A stretch of DNA of 64,000 nt from an uncultured Clostridia bacterium (GTDB lineage Bacteria; Bacillota; Clostridia; Oscillospirales; Acutalibacteraceae): contig CAKNOA010000001.1 in assembly GCA_930990065.1 (NCBI GenBank), positions 186,001 to 250,000 on the forward strand. The letters run 5' to 3'. Shown here piece by piece: positions 33,015 through 41,432 of this stretch. The number at the start of each line of letters is the position of its first letter. The first letter of the stretch is position 1. The notes beneath the pieces were generated by a model. It saw only the letters and a program-made list of their open reading frames with translations, did not search any database and was not told the DNA's origin. The position numbers and the translations under genes were made by a program.

Positions 33015-34403
33015 TTATACACAAGTAAAGCCCAGCAACATGTATCCCAGCAGTGCGGTGCCCCAAGCTACCAGTGCATAGGGCATTTGCGTTTTCACAT
33101 GATCCATCAGGCGAACCCCCGTCATACTGGACGTCAAAATCACACTGTCGGAAATTGGGGAATTCTGATCGCCAAATACGGCTCCTGAAATAATGGCTCC
33201 CAGCACATAGGGGGCCGGAATCCCCAGTGGTACAAAAACCGGAACCAATACCGGCACCAAAACGGCGGCCGTCCCACCGCTGGTACCGGTTGCATAGGCA
33301 ATGAGGGTTGCTGTCAGATATCCCACCACCAACATGAGACTTTTAGGAACCATCTGTGCATACTGTGCCAGAAAAGAGGCTGTTCCCAGCGTGGACAAAA
33401 GATGGCCAAACGCATAGGCCAGAACCAGAATCAATACTAAGTCGAACATCTTTTTCATGCCGTCCACACACCACATGGTGTAGGTAGAAACCGTGGTAAT
33501 CCGGCGTACCCGGTACCACACCCCGGTGACAAGCAACGTAAATAGGCCCGATACAAAAACGGCCGTTCCCCCATCCCCCGATGCCAGATTTCCCTGCCCG
33601 GTTATAAGCAACAGGGCAAAAATGGACAAAACTAGCAGAAGTACCGGAACCAACATGGTACGGGCTCGAATACGGGTGCGGTCTTTGATTCTCGTTTCAT
33701 ATACATACGCTTCCGTTTCCTCTTCTGGTTGGCCTGTTGTTTTCATGGCGCCCACTTGAAACCGGAATAAAATGGATAGCAAAAGGAAAAGTAACAGCGC
33801 AATGGTATAAAACTGGAATACGACCGATGACAGCACCACGGAAAAGGGGTCTTGTGTCAGGCCCAACTGAGCCGAAACGGGGCTAAAGAATGTCGTCAGT
33901 ACCGCACAGGCACTTCCAAACGGCACAATCCATGCTACCGCTGATCCGGTGGAATTGGCAATCAGTGCCAGTTTTTCCCGGGAAATCTTATAGGTGCGGA
34001 AAAATGGTTTGCCCACCATCGATACAATGGCAATCGAACTTGTCCCATCCACAAACAAAAGCAATCCCAATACAAAAGAGAGCAATTGGGCTGCCATGGG
34101 CGATCGAACCAGCTTCCTCTTTTCGGTGGAATATCTCACCAACCCTTCAACCCCACCGGAACGACTGACAACCGTCATCACTGCTCCCGTCATCAATACA
34201 AAAAATGTGGTCATTGCGGTACTTTCATCTTGGAAAACCGTTGCAATGGATTGGGGGCCACAAAGAAAATCCCCCGTAAAACAGCCCACAATTACAGACG
34301 CACTGAGAATCCCTGTCAACAGGGCTAAAAACACATTTTTCCAGATAAACACAAGCACCAGCGTGATGAAAATAGGGAATAAAGAAAAAACGCCGTAATC
34401 CAT
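33015..34403 (-). CDS. NhaC-family Na+/H+ antiporter
   Basis: A 462-residue polytopic membrane protein with about 11-12 helices. Conserved parts include VDGTSSIAIVSMVGKPF, NSTGSAVAWIVPFGSA and, near the C-terminus, GAVFGDQNSPISDSVILTSS, all typical of the NhaC superfamily. Members move Na+ against H+, or exchange organic ions (malate/lactate, tyramine). Cotranscription with a nitroreductase and divergence from an HxlR regulator suggest an inducible stress or catabolic unit; the ion cannot be decided. Confidence 0.85.
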   Translation of the reverse strand: MDYGVFSLFPIFITLVLVFIWKNVFLALLTGILSASVIVGCFTGDFLCGPQSIATVFQDESTAMTTFFVLMTGAVMTVVSRSGGVEGLVRYSTEKRKLVRSPMAAQLLSFVLGLLLFVDGTSSIAIVSMVGKPFFRTYKISREKLALIANSTGSAVAWIVPFGSACAVLTTFFSPVSAQLGLTQDPFSVVLSSVVFQFYTIALLLFLLLSILFRFQVGAMKTTGQPEEETEAYVYETRIKDRTRIRARTMLVPVLLLVLSIFALLLITGQGNLASGDGGTAVFVSGLFTLLVTGVWYRVRRITTVSTYTMWCVDGMKKMFDLVLILVLAYAFGHLLSTLGTASFLAQYAQMVPKSLMLVVGYLTATLIAYATGTSGGTAAVLVPVLVPVFVPLGIPAPYVLGAIISGAVFGDQNSPISDSVILTSSMTGVRLMDHVKTQMPYALVAWGTALLGYMLLGFTCV

Positions 34404-34436
34404 CTTGGGAAAGCCTCCAAATGATTTGCTGCTTTG

Positions 34437-34505
34437 ATTATAGAAGTCCTTAGCCTAAGCGGACAAGTACGCACTTTTTTATTACACAGTTACTTTTTTA
34501 TAACT
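34437..34505 (-). promoter_or_regulatory. Promoter of the nhaC-nitroreductase operon with palindromic operator candidates
   Basis: Minus strand: TTGTCC (34461-34466), 18-nt spacer, TATAAT (34437-34442). A perfect palindrome CTTAG-C-CTAAG (34449-34459) sits in the spacer. A second inverted repeat AGTTAC-N6-ATAACT (34488-34505) lies just upstream. Both are good candidates for binding by the divergently encoded HxlR regulator. Confidence 0.6.
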
Positions 34506-34558
34506 ACCCTTTTTTCCGTAACAGAATAAAATTCCCTGCCAGGCTTCATCCGAAGACC

Positions 34559-34586
34559 TTGCTTATTTTTTCCAAATCTTTATAAT
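34559..34586 (+). promoter_or_regulatory. Promoter of the hxlR-type gene
   Basis: TTGCTT (34559-34564), 16-nt spacer, TATAAT (34581-34586), followed by CAAGGAGG before the ATG at 34632. Confidence 0.7.
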
Positions 34587-34631
34587 GAAAAAAGAAGGAA
34601 TCGTTTTTGACGGTTCAAGGAGGAACATTCG

Positions 34632-34958
34632 ATGCTGACAAAAGAAGAAATGCCCGCCTGTCCGGTTGCCACTACGGTACAGTTGATTGGCAGAAAATGG
34701 AAACTACTCATTATCCGGAATTTGCTGGTCCGTCCATGGCGTTTTAACGAACTGAAAAAAAGCCTGGATGGCATTAGCCAAAAGGTATTAACTGATAGTC
34801 TCCGTGCTTTGGAAGAGGATGGTATTGTAACCCGGACTGCCTATCCCGAAGTGCCGCCCCGCGTGGAATACGCTCTTTCCCCTTTGGGGCAATCCATGCG
34901 GCCTATTTTGGATGCCATGGAAAAGTGGGGTCAAGCATATAAACAACACCAAGAATAA
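34632..34958 (+). CDS. HxlR-family winged-helix transcriptional regulator
   Basis: A 108-residue regulator. The sequence CPVATTVQLIGRKWKLLIIR, LKKSLDGISQKVLTDSLRAL and RVEYALSPLGQSM is the standard HxlR/MarR-like wing layout. An N-terminal Cys (residue 11), at the position used for redox sensing in YodB/HypR-type members, is present. It is divergent from the nhaC-nitroreductase operon, which it probably controls, perhaps in response to quinones or electrophiles (inference from the nitroreductase and the Cys). Confidence 0.9.
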   Translation: MLTKEEMPACPVATTVQLIGRKWKLLIIRNLLVRPWRFNELKKSLDGISQKVLTDSLRALEEDGIVTRTAYPEVPPRVEYALSPLGQSMRPILDAMEKWGQAYKQHQE

Positions 34959-34969
34959 TCCCTTTCATA

Positions 34970-35010
34970 GAAAAAGCAGCAGGATGGTTATAACTATCCT
35001 GCTGCTTTTT
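34970..35010 (+). terminator. Terminator of the hxlR-type gene
   Basis: AAAAGCAGCAGGAT and ATCCTGCTGCTTTT arms with a short loop, ending in TTTTT. Confidence 0.85.
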
Positions 35011-35115
35011 CCATATTCAAGCTTTTTGTTGTGTCTAGCTGCAAAATTCGCTATACTGTAAAAAAGAGAATCTTTTCGTTTAACACACTCTGTTTTATAA
35101 AAAAGGAGGCACTTT

Positions 35116-35721
35116 ATGCGGCAAAAATCACCGAAAAATCGGCCTTCTCTCTCAAAAACGCCCTTTTCCTCTTCACCTGCCGTATTTGAGCAGGCCTTCC
35201 TTCAACGGTTAGGCCAGACCCCCACTCAATTTATACACACCAAGATGAAAACCGGCTCTGACCTTCAAGCTGTACGGTATTTATATGACACATTGGCCGC
35301 AGGCATTGCTGCCCAAAATAACTGTATGTCCCAACCGTTTGACCGGTATTACCGGCCACCAGTTATGCCGGTTTCGACACAACCGGAAAAATCTGCTTCC
35401 CCCATCCGAAGAATGCAACATAAATTGGTGCGCGATAAGATCCCCACTTTGCTCAAAACAAAAGGAATTCCTTGTCTGTATACCACTTTATCAGAAGAAA
35501 ATTACCTGCGTGCGTTAAACCATCTGTTTCAACAGCTTATGGCCGACTATCAAAACAGCCAATCTTTTGAAAAACTGGCTGATTTGTTAGAAGTCATGGG
35601 CGCTATTGTGAAAGCCCGTGGCTCTACGTGGGAAGAGCTGACAGCCCTGCGCAAAAAAAGAAAAGAACAATATGGCGGCTATGAAAAGCGCATCTTTTTA
35701 AAAGAAGTCAACAAGCCGTAA
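35116..35721 (+). CDS. PRA-PH/MazG-like protein with an AraC-HTH-like N-terminal remnant
   Basis: A 201-residue protein with AAAAGGAGGC upstream. The C-terminal half (from QHKLVRDKIPTLLKTKG to YEKRIFLKEV) matches the phosphoribosyl-ATP pyrophosphohydrolase-like house-cleaning family, including KLADLLEVMGAIVKARG and GGYEKRI. Residues about 18-43 (SSPAVFEQAFLQRLGQTPTQ) resemble the second helix-turn-helix of AraC/XylS regulators, but the first helix-turn-helix is absent. Residues 44-90 are unlike anything I know. It could be a fusion remnant. Codon use is more AT-rich than that of the housekeeping neighbours. Function is uncertain. Confidence 0.6.
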   Translation: MRQKSPKNRPSLSKTPFSSSPAVFEQAFLQRLGQTPTQFIHTKMKTGSDLQAVRYLYDTLAAGIAAQNNCMSQPFDRYYRPPVMPVSTQPEKSASPIRRMQHKLVRDKIPTLLKTKGIPCLYTTLSEENYLRALNHLFQQLMADYQNSQSFEKLADLLEVMGAIVKARGSTWEELTALRKKRKEQYGGYEKRIFLKEVNKP

Positions 35722-36241
35722 CGTTCCCTCCTTGCCCACTGCTACTTTCTGCTTCTCGCAGCTGACGGGCAAAGATACGGCGGAACAAAAAGCGCGTGAT
35801 GGGCCCTGCCGCAAACAGATTCCAAAATAGCGCCATGGGGAAGTTTTTCAGTACAGTGGCAACACAATAAGCCGGCAGCTGTGTAACAGAGCCGCCCCCC
35901 AGAATAACGGAAAACAGAATGGCAGCCACCAAACTCATGGTCGGGCACATAATTAAAACGGTACAACCCGATATAAACAAGACCTGCAAAAATGGGCTGT
36001 CTTCTTCCCGGCAGATTCTGCTTGATAACCAGCGTCCCACGCGGTTGCCCCACAAGTTGGAGAAAAGGAAAACAAACAGCCACATATAACCAGCTTCCAG
36101 TAAGGCATCCCAAAATACACCATTGGTCATTTGCGCCAGGCCTCCTTCTTTGTTCGCCACGTTGTACACTTCCACCCCATACGCCATGGTGACCGACATC
36201 AAAATTCCGAAAACGAGCCCCTGTACTTTGTTTTTTGGCAT
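35708..36241 (-). CDS. DUF2798-type membrane protein
   Basis: A 177-residue protein with two copies of a two-helix unit: MPKNKVQGLVFGILMSVTMAYG... and LVAAILFSVILGGGS.... About four membrane segments in total, an Arg-rich loop (RICREE) in the middle and a basic end. The DUF2798 family is widespread in Firmicutes and has no assigned function. It converges on, and overlaps by 14 bp, the PRA-PH-like gene. Its transcript begins with a promoter and an attenuator-like terminator (36255-36365). Confidence 0.7.
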   Translation of the reverse strand: MPKNKVQGLVFGILMSVTMAYGVEVYNVANKEGGLAQMTNGVFWDALLEAGYMWLFVFLFSNLWGNRVGRWLSSRICREEDSPFLQVLFISGCTVLIMCPTMSLVAAILFSVILGGGSVTQLPAYCVATVLKNFPMALFWNLFAAGPITRFLFRRIFARQLREAESSSGQGGNVTAC

Positions 36242-36594
36242 GATCTTTTAAACCCCTTTCTAAAAAAAGAAGCGTGTCATGATGGAAACCATCATGACAC
36301 GCTTTGCTGAACCTATTGCGCTACACGCTTAGGTTCATTATAGCCAGGCATTCTTTTAAAGTCAAAGGACATTTTTCCCAAAGAAAGCGAAAAAATCAGG
36401 ATAGGATTTTCTATATTACAGCAAAAAGAAACCATCTGACAGGCAAATGTCTTTTCCTTTTTTATAAAATCAAACGATGTAGAAGCAGAGTTTTATTCAT
36501 TTCCAATATTTTTCAAAAAAAGCTTGCATTTCTCTACGAAGTATGATATTATAGTCAAGCAGTCGGAAAACGGCGGCAACAAGTGAAAAGACAT
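36242..36594. other. Intergenic region between the DUF2798 gene and tRNA-Ala copy 2
   Basis: The left part is the leader of the DUF2798 gene: a promoter and a terminator hairpin. The right part (36524-36552) is a tRNA promoter TTGCAT, 17-nt spacer, TATTAT. The middle (36370-36520) is AT-rich with nothing recognisable. Confidence 0.6.
36255..36365 (-). promoter_or_regulatory. Promoter and attenuator-like leader of the DUF2798 gene
   Basis: TTGACT (36360-36365), 17-nt spacer, TATAAT (36337-36342). The transcript starts near 36330 with GAACCTA...TAGGTTC, a small hairpin, then a perfect 16-bp terminator stem (AAGCGTGTCATGATGG and complement) followed by TTTTTTT, then GAAAGGGG and the start codon. 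The loop of the first hairpin repeats AGCGTGT from the terminator arm. A terminator between promoter and gene implies conditional read-through. Confidence 0.65.
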
Positions 36595-36670
36595 GGGGCA
36601 TTAGCTCAGCTGGGAGAGCGCCACACTGGCAGTGTGGAGGTCAGCGGTTCGATCCCGCTATGCTCCACCA
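36595..36670 (+). tRNA. tRNA-Ala (anticodon GGC), copy 2
   Basis: Base-for-base identical to the copy at 31858-31933, including CCA. It lies 93 nt before the CBS-domain membrane protein. Confidence 0.97.
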
Positions 36671-36762
36671 TGGACCGCAAGCAAAATTCTTTGCTCGCGG
36701 TTTTTTTATATCGTCCAACTATATCAAAATCTAGACGAGAAAGGATTTGAAGAAAAACACTT

Positions 36763-38040
36763 ATGGACGTTATCCCTCTATCGCTTGCCATTCTTTTCTG
36801 TATTATCTGTTCGGCGTACTTCTCTTCGACGGAAACGGCCTTTACGACCGTCAACCGGATTCGTATGAAAAGCCTGGCCGAAGCGGGCAACAAAAAAGCA
36901 GCCCGTGTGCTGGAATTGACAGATCAGTATGACAAGCTCCTTTCGACCACCCTCATCGGCAACAACATCGTCAACATTGTGGCGACTTCGCTGGCCACGG
37001 TTCTGTTTGGAAAGTTGATCTCCGGGCCGTCGTCTGTAACGGTCTCGACTGTCGTAATGACGCTGGTGGTGTTGATCTTCGGTGAAATCACCCCGAAAAA
37101 CCTGGCGAAGCAAGGCGCCGAAAGCTATTGCCTTTCGACTGTTTCGCTCTTGCGCGCGCTGATCATTCTGTTTACGCCCCTGAACTTCATCTTCATGCAG
37201 TGGAACCGCCTGCTCAGCCGGCTGACCCACCACAAAGAAGATAACAAGACCACCTCGGAAGATCTGATGACCATGGTCGATGAAGCTCAGAACGACGGCG
37301 GTATTGACGAAGAAAACGGGGAACTAATCCGTTCGGCCATTGAATTTAACGATTTGGAAGCCAACGATATTTTGACCCCCCGGGTTGATTTGACAGCCGT
37401 ACGGACAACGACCACCATGGAGGAATTGGGCCAGGTATTTGTCAATTGCACCTTTTCCCGTGTACTGGTTTACGAAGATACGGTCGATAATATCGTGGGT
37501 ATGATCCATGAAAAGGATTATTTCGCCGGTATGAGCCGCGGCCTTACCACTATTCGCCCGCTGATCAAAAAGGTGATCTATGTTTCGGGCAGCATCAAAA
37601 TTTCCCGTCTATTGCGCCTGATTCAGCAATCGAAAACCCACATGGCGGTGGTTGTGGATGAATTTGGCGGCACCGAAGGGATTGTAACGCTGGAAGATAT
37701 CCTGGAAGAACTGGTGGGCGAAATTTGGGACGAACACGACGTGGTGGAAAACGACTTTGAAAAACTCAACGAGACCACGTACCTCATCGCTGGGAACGCT
37801 AATTTGGAAGATTTCTTCGATCAATTCGATCTTCCCTTTAAAGAAGACGAATATGAATCCTTTACTGTCGGCGGTTGGGTCATGGAAGAGTTGGGCCACA
37901 TCCCGGAACCGGGCGATCATTTTACATATGATGACTGCGAAGTGCATGTGGTTTCGGTGGAAAAACGCCATGTAACAAAAATCCGCTTGATCCTCCCTTC
38001 CGCTCACGAAAAAAGCGAACACACAACAAAAGAGGACTAA
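36763..38040 (+). CDS. Hemolysin/CorC-family protein (DUF21, CBS pair, CorC_HlyC)
   Basis: A 425-residue membrane protein. DUF21 occupies residues 1-180 with three to four helices and the FSSTETAFTTV motif. A CBS pair lies near 200-320 (NDILTPRVDLTAVRTTTTME, THMAVVVDEFGGTEGIVTLED). The CorC_HlyC domain lies near 335-415. The family acts in Mg/Co ion transport or its control; the hemolysin name is historical. It ends at a strong bidirectional terminator shared with rqcH. Confidence 0.9.
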   Translation: MDVIPLSLAILFCIICSAYFSSTETAFTTVNRIRMKSLAEAGNKKAARVLELTDQYDKLLSTTLIGNNIVNIVATSLATVLFGKLISGPSSVTVSTVVMTLVVLIFGEITPKNLAKQGAESYCLSTVSLLRALIILFTPLNFIFMQWNRLLSRLTHHKEDNKTTSEDLMTMVDEAQNDGGIDEENGELIRSAIEFNDLEANDILTPRVDLTAVRTTTTMEELGQVFVNCTFSRVLVYEDTVDNIVGMIHEKDYFAGMSRGLTTIRPLIKKVIYVSGSIKISRLLRLIQQSKTHMAVVVDEFGGTEGIVTLEDILEELVGEIWDEHDVVENDFEKLNETTYLIAGNANLEDFFDQFDLPFKEDEYESFTVGGWVMEELGHIPEPGDHFTYDDCEVHVVSVEKRHVTKIRLILPSAHEKSEHTTKED

Positions 38041-38051
38041 ACGAGATATAG

Positions 38052-38092
38052 AAAAAGACCGCAGAGTTTTTGCTCTGCGGTCTTTTTTATTT
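38052..38092. terminator. Bidirectional terminator between the CorC-like gene and rqcH
   Basis: AAAAAGACCGCAGAG and CTCTGCGGTCTTTTTT arms with a short loop, so T-runs exist on both strands. Confidence 0.88.
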
Positions 38093-39835
38093 CTCTTCCG
38101 CTTGATGGGGATCGACATATAGGGTTTTATATTGGACATAGATCACCCGTCCCGGTTTGGCACCCTGAGGTTTGGTTACATGCTTTGCGTACGTATAATC
38201 CACCGGCACCTGGGAAGAATCTTTGCCCCGGCTGTAGTGGGCCGCAAGCACGGCTGCCTCTTCCATCGCCGAGGGGCTCGGATCTTTGCCGTTCGTGAGC
38301 AAAATCACGTGGGAACCCGGCATATTCTTCACATGGAACCACATGTCGTAATTTTTGGCCGTTTTTAAGGTGAGCTGGTCGTTTTGCCGGTTGTTCCGGC
38401 CCACTAATACCACGCTGCCATCGGTGGTTGTAAAGCGAAGCGGCTCGCTGTGCTGCTGGGGCTGAATCTTTTTCCCCTTTGTCTTCCGGATATACCCCTG
38501 TTCCATCAGCTCCAAGCGGATCGCCACCAGTTCTTTTTCGGTACGCGCCCGGCTCAGCTCTTCCAAAACCGAATCCAAATACAAAAGATCTTCTTTCGCA
38601 ATGGCAATCTGCTCCGTAAGTTTTTCCTCGGCTGTACGCGCCTTGCGGTACTCTTTATAGTACTTCTGGGCATTTTGGTTGGGGGTCAGTGCCGGGTCCA
38701 GGGGGATTTCGATTTCCTCCCCGTTTTCGCTGTAAAAATTCGACAGCACCACCCGGCTGCTTCCTTTTTGAATCTGGTATTGATTGGCACTGAGCAAATC
38801 GCCCATAATCCGCAGTTGTTCCCGGTTGGCGCTTTGGGTGAGTTCTGCCGTCTGGTTGGCAATTTTACGGGATAGGCGCTCGCTGACCGTTGTCAAAAGC
38901 CGTAGCAAATCCTGTTCCCGCACCCGCATGCGTTCCTGGGTATCGCGTTCCGTGTAAAAGTCATCCAGCAGCTGCGAAAAACTATCGCACGGCCGTTCAA
39001 TAGCCGAAGAACCGTACTGCCCAATATGGAAAAACGAAAAATCCATGGGCTTTTTTTGCAGGCTAACCACCATAAACGGTGTGCCATTTGCCTGTATCAC
39101 GGTTTCTTTCAGGCGATGCAACAAAAATAGCAGTTTATCCCGCTGGCTGTCCGTCATGGTTTTAGCCGTCAGCGCAGCGCCCTTTCCCACCTGAAAGGCT
39201 AGTTCCCGGCACACAATGGGTGATACCCCTTGCAGCACCTGCAGCAGAGCTTTCGATAGTTCAAAATCCCTGGGCAGTGCATCCATGTGCGCCAGGACGG
39301 CTTCCGGCTCCGTATCCAGCAGGCACAGTTTATCCTGCGGCGGCGGCAGCCGGTACGCAAGGCCCGGCAAAATCCACCGTTCCGAACTCATATCCGCGTC
39401 TACCCGGCGGAGAGAATCGACGATTTTCCCTTCCGGGTCCACGAGGATCACGTTGCTGTAGCGCCCCATCACTTCGGCTACCAGTCGCATTTCCACATGG
39501 TCGCCCAATTCGTTGACCGTATCGAACACGAACACCAAGAGCCTTTCCAGACCCGGCTGTTCCACCCGCAACAGCCGCCCACCGGTAAACCGCTTGCGCA
39601 GCAGCATGCAGAACATGGGCGGCTGTGCCGGATTTTCGGGAAGCACCTGCGTAAAATGGACCCGCGCACTGTTAGCCCTTGCTGACAATAGTAGGTTCAT
39701 CCGCTCTTTGCGGGTACGCAGCACAAACACCAGCTCGTCCCGATTGGGCTGATAGATTTTATCAATCCGGGCTTCCTTTGCCCGGTCCCAGATTTCCTTT
39801 TGCAAATGGTGCAAACATGCTCCGTCAAGAGCCAT
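38087..39835 (-). CDS. rqcH: NFACT-family ribosome quality control factor RqcH
   Basis: A 582-residue protein with NFACT-N (1-210), a coiled coil (about 280-440) and NFACT-R (about 460-565, with NRQNDQLTLKTAKNYDMWFH and MPGSHVIL). RqcH binds split 50S subunits with stalled peptidyl-tRNA and recruits tRNA-Ala to add alanine tails. The usual Asp-Arg pair in the NFACT-N domain appears as GLERL (Glu-Arg), a conservative change. A nearby tRNA-Ala(GGC) is probably coincidental. Older annotation: fibronectin-binding protein. Confidence 0.92.
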   Translation of the reverse strand: MALDGACLHHLQKEIWDRAKEARIDKIYQPNRDELVFVLRTRKERMNLLLSARANSARVHFTQVLPENPAQPPMFCMLLRKRFTGGRLLRVEQPGLERLLVFVFDTVNELGDHVEMRLVAEVMGRYSNVILVDPEGKIVDSLRRVDADMSSERWILPGLAYRLPPPQDKLCLLDTEPEAVLAHMDALPRDFELSKALLQVLQGVSPIVCRELAFQVGKGAALTAKTMTDSQRDKLLFLLHRLKETVIQANGTPFMVVSLQKKPMDFSFFHIGQYGSSAIERPCDSFSQLLDDFYTERDTQERMRVREQDLLRLLTTVSERLSRKIANQTAELTQSANREQLRIMGDLLSANQYQIQKGSSRVVLSNFYSENGEEIEIPLDPALTPNQNAQKYYKEYRKARTAEEKLTEQIAIAKEDLLYLDSVLEELSRARTEKELVAIRLELMEQGYIRKTKGKKIQPQQHSEPLRFTTTDGSVVLVGRNNRQNDQLTLKTAKNYDMWFHVKNMPGSHVILLTNGKDPSPSAMEEAAVLAAHYSRGKDSSQVPVDYTYAKHVTKPQGAKPGRVIYVQYKTLYVDPHQAEEK

Positions 39836-39873
39836 TGGATTCCCTTCTTTCCTTCCCTTTCTACCGGCTTACT

Positions 39874-40644
39874 TTATACCTGGCATTCCGGTTCCCGGTT
39901 CGCCCCGGCTATGCGCACCGAAAGCCCGGGGAACTGTTGTTCCATCTTCTCTTTTAAGGCTGGTAGCACAATGGTCTCGGTGGCAAAATGGCCGGCTGTA
40001 ATCAAAGTCATGCCGTTCTCTTTCGCTTGCAGCAATTGGTGATGCCGGCTTTCCCCGGTCACCAGCGCATCGGCTCCCAAGTGCTGTACGCCGTCCAAGC
40101 AATCGGCGCCGGAGCCGCTGCACACCGCCACTTGGCGGATGGGTTTGCCCCCATCCACTACGCGCACGCTTTCCGCGTACAGATCGGCTTTTACTTTTTC
40201 CGCCAGTTCCAACGCCGTGAAGGAATGGGGCAGTTCCCCGATGAGGGCTTCCATCACCTGTTCACATGGCAGCACCCACCGGGTGTTGGCAAGACCCAGT
40301 GCCCTCGCTAGCTCTGTATTGACCCCAAAAGTAGGGGCAAAATCCAAATTCGTGTGGGCGCATACCGCCGCCATCCCATGCCGGGCCAACTGGTACACGG
40401 CCGACTCTTCGGCTACCTGTTTGAGTGGGTGAAAGATCACCGGATGGTGGCTGACAATCAGCCCGGCGCCCCAGGCAGCCGCTTCCCTGACGACATCCGG
40501 TGTGATATCCAGCGCCATCATCACTTTGTCTGTTTGCTGCCAGCGGCTGCCCACCAGCAGCCCAGGGTTGTCAAACGACAGTGCGTTTTCAAACGGCGCA
40601 AAACTTTCAATCCAATCGTATACGTCTCCTACGCACACTTTCAT
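39874..40644 (-). CDS. Nif3-like dinuclear metal-centre protein (YqfO/GTP cyclohydrolase I type 2 family)
   Basis: A 256-residue protein from 40644 (MKVCVGDVYDWIES). It has the metal ligands in IVSHHPVIFHPLK, CAHTNLDFA and, at the C-terminus, ALVTGESRHHQLLQAKENG and HFATE. The family is conserved and hexameric with unclear function. The start overlaps the end of trmK as ATGA; the trmK-nif3 pair is typical of Firmicutes. Confidence 0.9.
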   Translation of the reverse strand: MKVCVGDVYDWIESFAPFENALSFDNPGLLVGSRWQQTDKVMMALDITPDVVREAAAWGAGLIVSHHPVIFHPLKQVAEESAVYQLARHGMAAVCAHTNLDFAPTFGVNTELARALGLANTRWVLPCEQVMEALIGELPHSFTALELAEKVKADLYAESVRVVDGGKPIRQVAVCSGSGADCLDGVQHLGADALVTGESRHHQLLQAKENGMTLITAGHFATETIVLPALKEKMEQQFPGLSVRIAGANREPECQV

Positions 40645-41351
40645 ACAAGCGGTTCCTCCTTCCACCGGTTCATTCGCTTTTCCAGTTCCCGCATAGCGGT
40701 TTCCAACCGAGCCACCGTCTCCCCGTCCCCACGATGCAGCGCTCCCGTTCTTTCTTTTTGAGCCCTGTCATATTCTTTCTGCAAAAAAGCGTGTTCCGCT
40801 TCGGTTTCCCCGGCAATTGCGCCAACAAAGCAGGCTGTTTGCGGATCGCTGGGGCCTGGGTCCCCCGTATAGCGGGCTTTTATCACCGTATAGACGTGTT
40901 TTCCTTCCCGGCAGCAGGCTTCCTTTTCCAAAGAAAAGCCCTGCTCCAACAAAAACAGCCGCAACGCGCGCACCGCCGTCATGGGCTGCAAAATCAGGGT
41001 GATTTCCGGGTTTTGAATCCAGTCGCAATCCCCCAGAATACGGGCCATCAGCTCCCCGCCCATTCCGGCGATGACAATGGTGTCCACTTCTCCGGCAGCA
41101 AAACGTGCCAAGCCATCCGACAAGCGGGTTTCCACCTGACCGGCTACCTGATACCGGGCAATGGTATCCCGGGCGCTCTGCAGGGGGCCTTCCCCGATGT
41201 CGGCCGCTATGGCCTTTTGAATTTTGCCGCTGCGGCACAGCCAAACCGGTAAATAGGCATGATCCGTACCAATATCGGCCAGCCGTGCGTTTTCCGGTAC
41301 AAAACCGGCGCAAAGCCGCAATCTTTCTTCCAGTTGGAACAAGGGGCGCAT
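40641..41351 (-). CDS. trmK: tRNA (adenine22-N1)-methyltransferase
   Basis: A 236-residue protein from 41351 (MRPLFQLEERLRLCAGFV), AAAGGAGG upstream. SAM-binding region: LADIGTDHAYLPVWLC; further AADIGEGPLQSARDTI, IAGMGGELMARIL and LILQPMTAVRALR, which define the TrmK/YqfN family. A C-terminal coiled coil (about 185-225) is present. It methylates A22 of certain tRNAs. It overlaps the nif3-like gene. Confidence 0.92.
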   Translation of the reverse strand: MRPLFQLEERLRLCAGFVPENARLADIGTDHAYLPVWLCRSGKIQKAIAADIGEGPLQSARDTIARYQVAGQVETRLSDGLARFAAGEVDTIVIAGMGGELMARILGDCDWIQNPEITLILQPMTAVRALRLFLLEQGFSLEKEACCREGKHVYTVIKARYTGDPGPSDPQTACFVGAIAGETEAEHAFLQKEYDRAQKERTGALHRGDGETVARLETAMRELEKRMNRWKEEPLV

Positions 41352-41377
41352 GGGGCTTCCTCCTTTGCAGAACAGAC

Positions 41378-41412
41378 GAGCCGCCCGGCACCGCACAGGC
41401 ACCGGGCGGCTC
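41378..41412 (-). terminator. GC-rich hairpin between the DUF1858 gene and trmK
   Basis: GAGCCGCCCGG and CCGGGCGGCTC arms of 11 bp with a 13-nt loop. There is no clear T-run on either side, so it may be a pause, an RNA-stability element or a weak terminator. Confidence 0.4.
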
Positions 41413-41432
41413 TACGAAATCTGCCGCGAAAC

